From Pascua guehoae (taxonomy: Eukaryota > Basidiomycota > Tremellomycetes > Trichosporonales > Trichosporonaceae): 64,000 bases of DNA. The notes under the pieces were generated by a model that saw nothing but the letters and a program-made list of their open reading frames with translations, searched no databases and was not told the origin of the DNA. Location of the stretch: assembly GCA_001600415.1 (NCBI GenBank), contig BCJX01000004.1:1327300-1391299 (forward strand), written 5' to 3'. The position numbers and the translations under genes were made by a program. Position 1 is the first letter of the stretch; each line of letters opens with the position of its first letter. Of the stretch, positions 62,335 through 64,000 are shown piece after piece.

Positions 62335-64000
62335 ATGTCGTCCGAAGAGGTACGTCTGCGTCGCTGCTGCTCCTGCTTGCCGCCGCCTGCACCGCATCCA
62401 GCATCCAGCCAGCATCCAGCCAGCATCCAGCATCTGCACCCCCATTACCTGCCCTAGCATAGCACGAGCTGACCCGCAGACCGACCAGGCCATCGAGGTG
62501 GGCGCCCCAGGTGGGACGGCACTGACGGCAGATCTGGCGCTACCGCAAGCTGCTCAACATGCTCGCGGCGTCGCGCGGCGCGGGCACGTCGTGTATCACC
62601 CTCATCCTGCCCCCTCGTGAGTACGCGCGTGTGGGCCATGGTCTGCGGTCTGGGGTCTGTGGCGCGTCGCTTGCCGTGGGTGTGCTTGTCGTGGCCTTGG
62701 GCGATGGCCATGACGATCCGGCGGGGTGCTGGGTGGCGACGCTGTCTGAGGCCATGATGGTTTGGCGATGCCGTGCTCGACTTGCAGTGTTCGATGCTCT
62801 GCTGTTCGATGCTCGACGGTGTTCGATGCTCGACGCTCGACCTGATCACGCGAGCCAGACTAGAGAACGGGACCGGAGGCATGTCTCGCGCGTCATGGTC
62901 GAGTTTGCGACCTGGTCACATTGCAACTCCATTGCTTCACCACGATGCGATGCGTGCCCTATGCTCCACTGGATCCTGTTGTAACACGACTACCCGACAT
63001 ACTAACAATGCAGGCTCGCAGATTTCGCAGGCAAGCAACATGCTTACGACCGAGTACGGTACGGCGTCCAACATCAAGTCGCGTGTGAACCGGTGTGTAT
63101 CCATGGCATTGGCGGGAGGAACGGGCGCGTCGGGATTGCTTGGGCCATGTTGTTTGAGCCGTGCAATCCCGGATCGATCCTGACACGGTCGGTGCCTGCG
63201 CCGCAGGGGTGTGCTCAATGACGGCTGTAGACCTGGCTTACTAACACGTACCACAGCCTCTCGGTCCTGTCTGCGATTACGTCTACGCAGCAAAAGCTCA
63301 AGCTCTACAACCGCGTGCCCGACAATGGACTGTGTGTCTTTGTGGGCACGGTGCTCAACGAAGAGGGCAAGGAGAAGAAGATTTCGTTTGCCCTCGAGCC
63401 ATTCAAGCCGATCAACACGTCGCTGTACATGTGCGACTCGCGTTTCCACGTCGAGGCGCTCGAGGAGCTGCTGGCGACCGACTCCAAGTGGGGTTTCATC
63501 ATCATGGACGGTAACGGATCGCTGTTTGGTACGCTGTCGGGCAACACGCGCGAGGTGCTGCACAAGTTCAACGTCGACCTGCCCAAGAAGCACGGCCGTG
63601 GTGGTCAGTCGGCGTTGCGTTTCTCGCGTCTGCGTGAAGAGGCCCGTCGCAACTATGTGCGCAAGGTTGCCGAACTCGCAGTGCAAAACTTTATCACAAA
63701 CGACAAGGTCAATGTGGCCGGTTTGGTGCTTGCCGGTTCGGCCGAGCTCAAGACGGACCTGTCGTCGTCGGACCTGTTTGACCCCCGTCTGCTGGCAAAG
63801 GTCGTAAAGGTCGTCGACGTGTCGTACGGTGGCGAAAACGGCTTCAACCAGGCCATTGAGCTCGCCGCCGACTCGCTCGCCAATGTCAAGTTTGTCCAGG
63901 AAAAGCGCCTGATCCAAAAGTACTTTGACGAAATCGCCCTCGACACGGGCAAGTACTGCTTTGGCATCAGCGACACGCTCAAGGCACTCGACATGGGTGC
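62335..64000 (+). CDS. SUP45: eukaryotic peptide chain release factor eRF1, 3' end cut
   Basis: Exons 62335-62349, 62480-62497, 62532-62616, 63014-63092 and 63257 to the window end join in phase. eRF1 recognises all three stop codons and triggers peptide release with eRF3. The N-domain shows the GTS motif ([14 protein letters not shown]), NIKS at about residues 59-62 ([11 protein letters not shown]) and YMCDSRF at 123-129, the stop-codon-reading elements. GGQ is at about 181-183 in [19 protein letters not shown], the peptide-release motif. The M and C domains continue with [33 protein letters not shown] and DTLKALDMG at the right edge, so roughly the last 120 or more residues are missing. The first two exons are tiny (15 and 18 nt) and the intron between exons 2 and 3 is only 34 nt. 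Confidence 0.95.
62393..62434. repeat. CATCCAGC minisatellite in eRF1 intron 1
   Basis: CATCCAGC/CATCCAGCCAG units repeat about five times inside the first intron of eRF1, within 130 nt of its start codon. Confidence 0.8.

Overview
The window looks like nuclear DNA of a basidiomycete yeast or fungus, most likely a tremellomycete close to Trichosporonales. The evidence is the high GC content with C/G-ending codons, many short introns (mostly about 35-75 nt, GTRNGT donors, CTRAC branch sites, CAG acceptors), CT-rich leaders before start codons, and fungus-only families (PHO88/SND3, SLM1, RUD3, a long-N-terminus CAX exchanger). I joined exons by hand from splice signals and reading-frame phase. 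Most models close with consistent phase. The left edge cuts a GH78 rhamnosidase-like gene and the right edge cuts eRF1.

Layout. 0-12 kb: partial alpha-L-rhamnosidase-like gene (+), an unknown gene with an unresolved frame change (-), a PIN-like nuclease with an odd Ser-run/Cys-cluster/Tyr-Pro tail (+), and a 1321-residue cation/H+ exchanger (-). 12-14 kb: an intergenic cluster of GC-rich hairpins and an 83-nt tandem repeat. 14-26.5 kb: dense housekeeping block with a PARP-type zinc-finger protein (+), ATP synthase subunit g (-) divergent from PHO88/SND3 (+), the RUD3/GMAP-210-like golgin (-), and a DHHC palmitoyltransferase (+). 26.8-36.5 kb: a small GPI-type surface protein (-) with a huge homopolymer and an assembly gap in intron 1, a basic protein (+), a single-TM His/Pro-rich protein (-), and the eisosome/TORC2 adaptor SLM1 (+). 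36.5-43 kb: gene-poor, with degenerate 200-300-bp repeats, a small secreted Cys protein and an intron-containing tRNA-Ser(UGA). 43-50 kb: TIM22 (+), a small Ser-rich ORF (+), and a mitochondrial-targeted short-chain dehydrogenase (+). 50-58 kb: lower-GC segment with a long gene-free stretch, an F-box-like protein (-) and a secreted aspartic protease (+). 59-64 kb: omega-amidase/nitrilase NIT3 (+) and the translation termination factor eRF1 (+, cut).

Functional view. Most genes are single-copy housekeeping genes for mitochondria (ATP20, TIM22, SDR), secretory/ER-Golgi/plasma-membrane function (PHO88, RUD3, DHHC, SLM1, CAX), metabolism (NIT3, rhamnosidase) and translation (eRF1, tRNA-Ser). They are not arranged as a pathway cluster. 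I found no convincing novel defence or biosynthetic system. The unusual signals are the homopolymer C tracts always on the transcript strand, the repeat clusters at 12.96-13.43 and 37.75-38.65 kb, a recurrent intergenic TACAGTAC-type palindrome, and several lineage-specific small secreted or membrane proteins.
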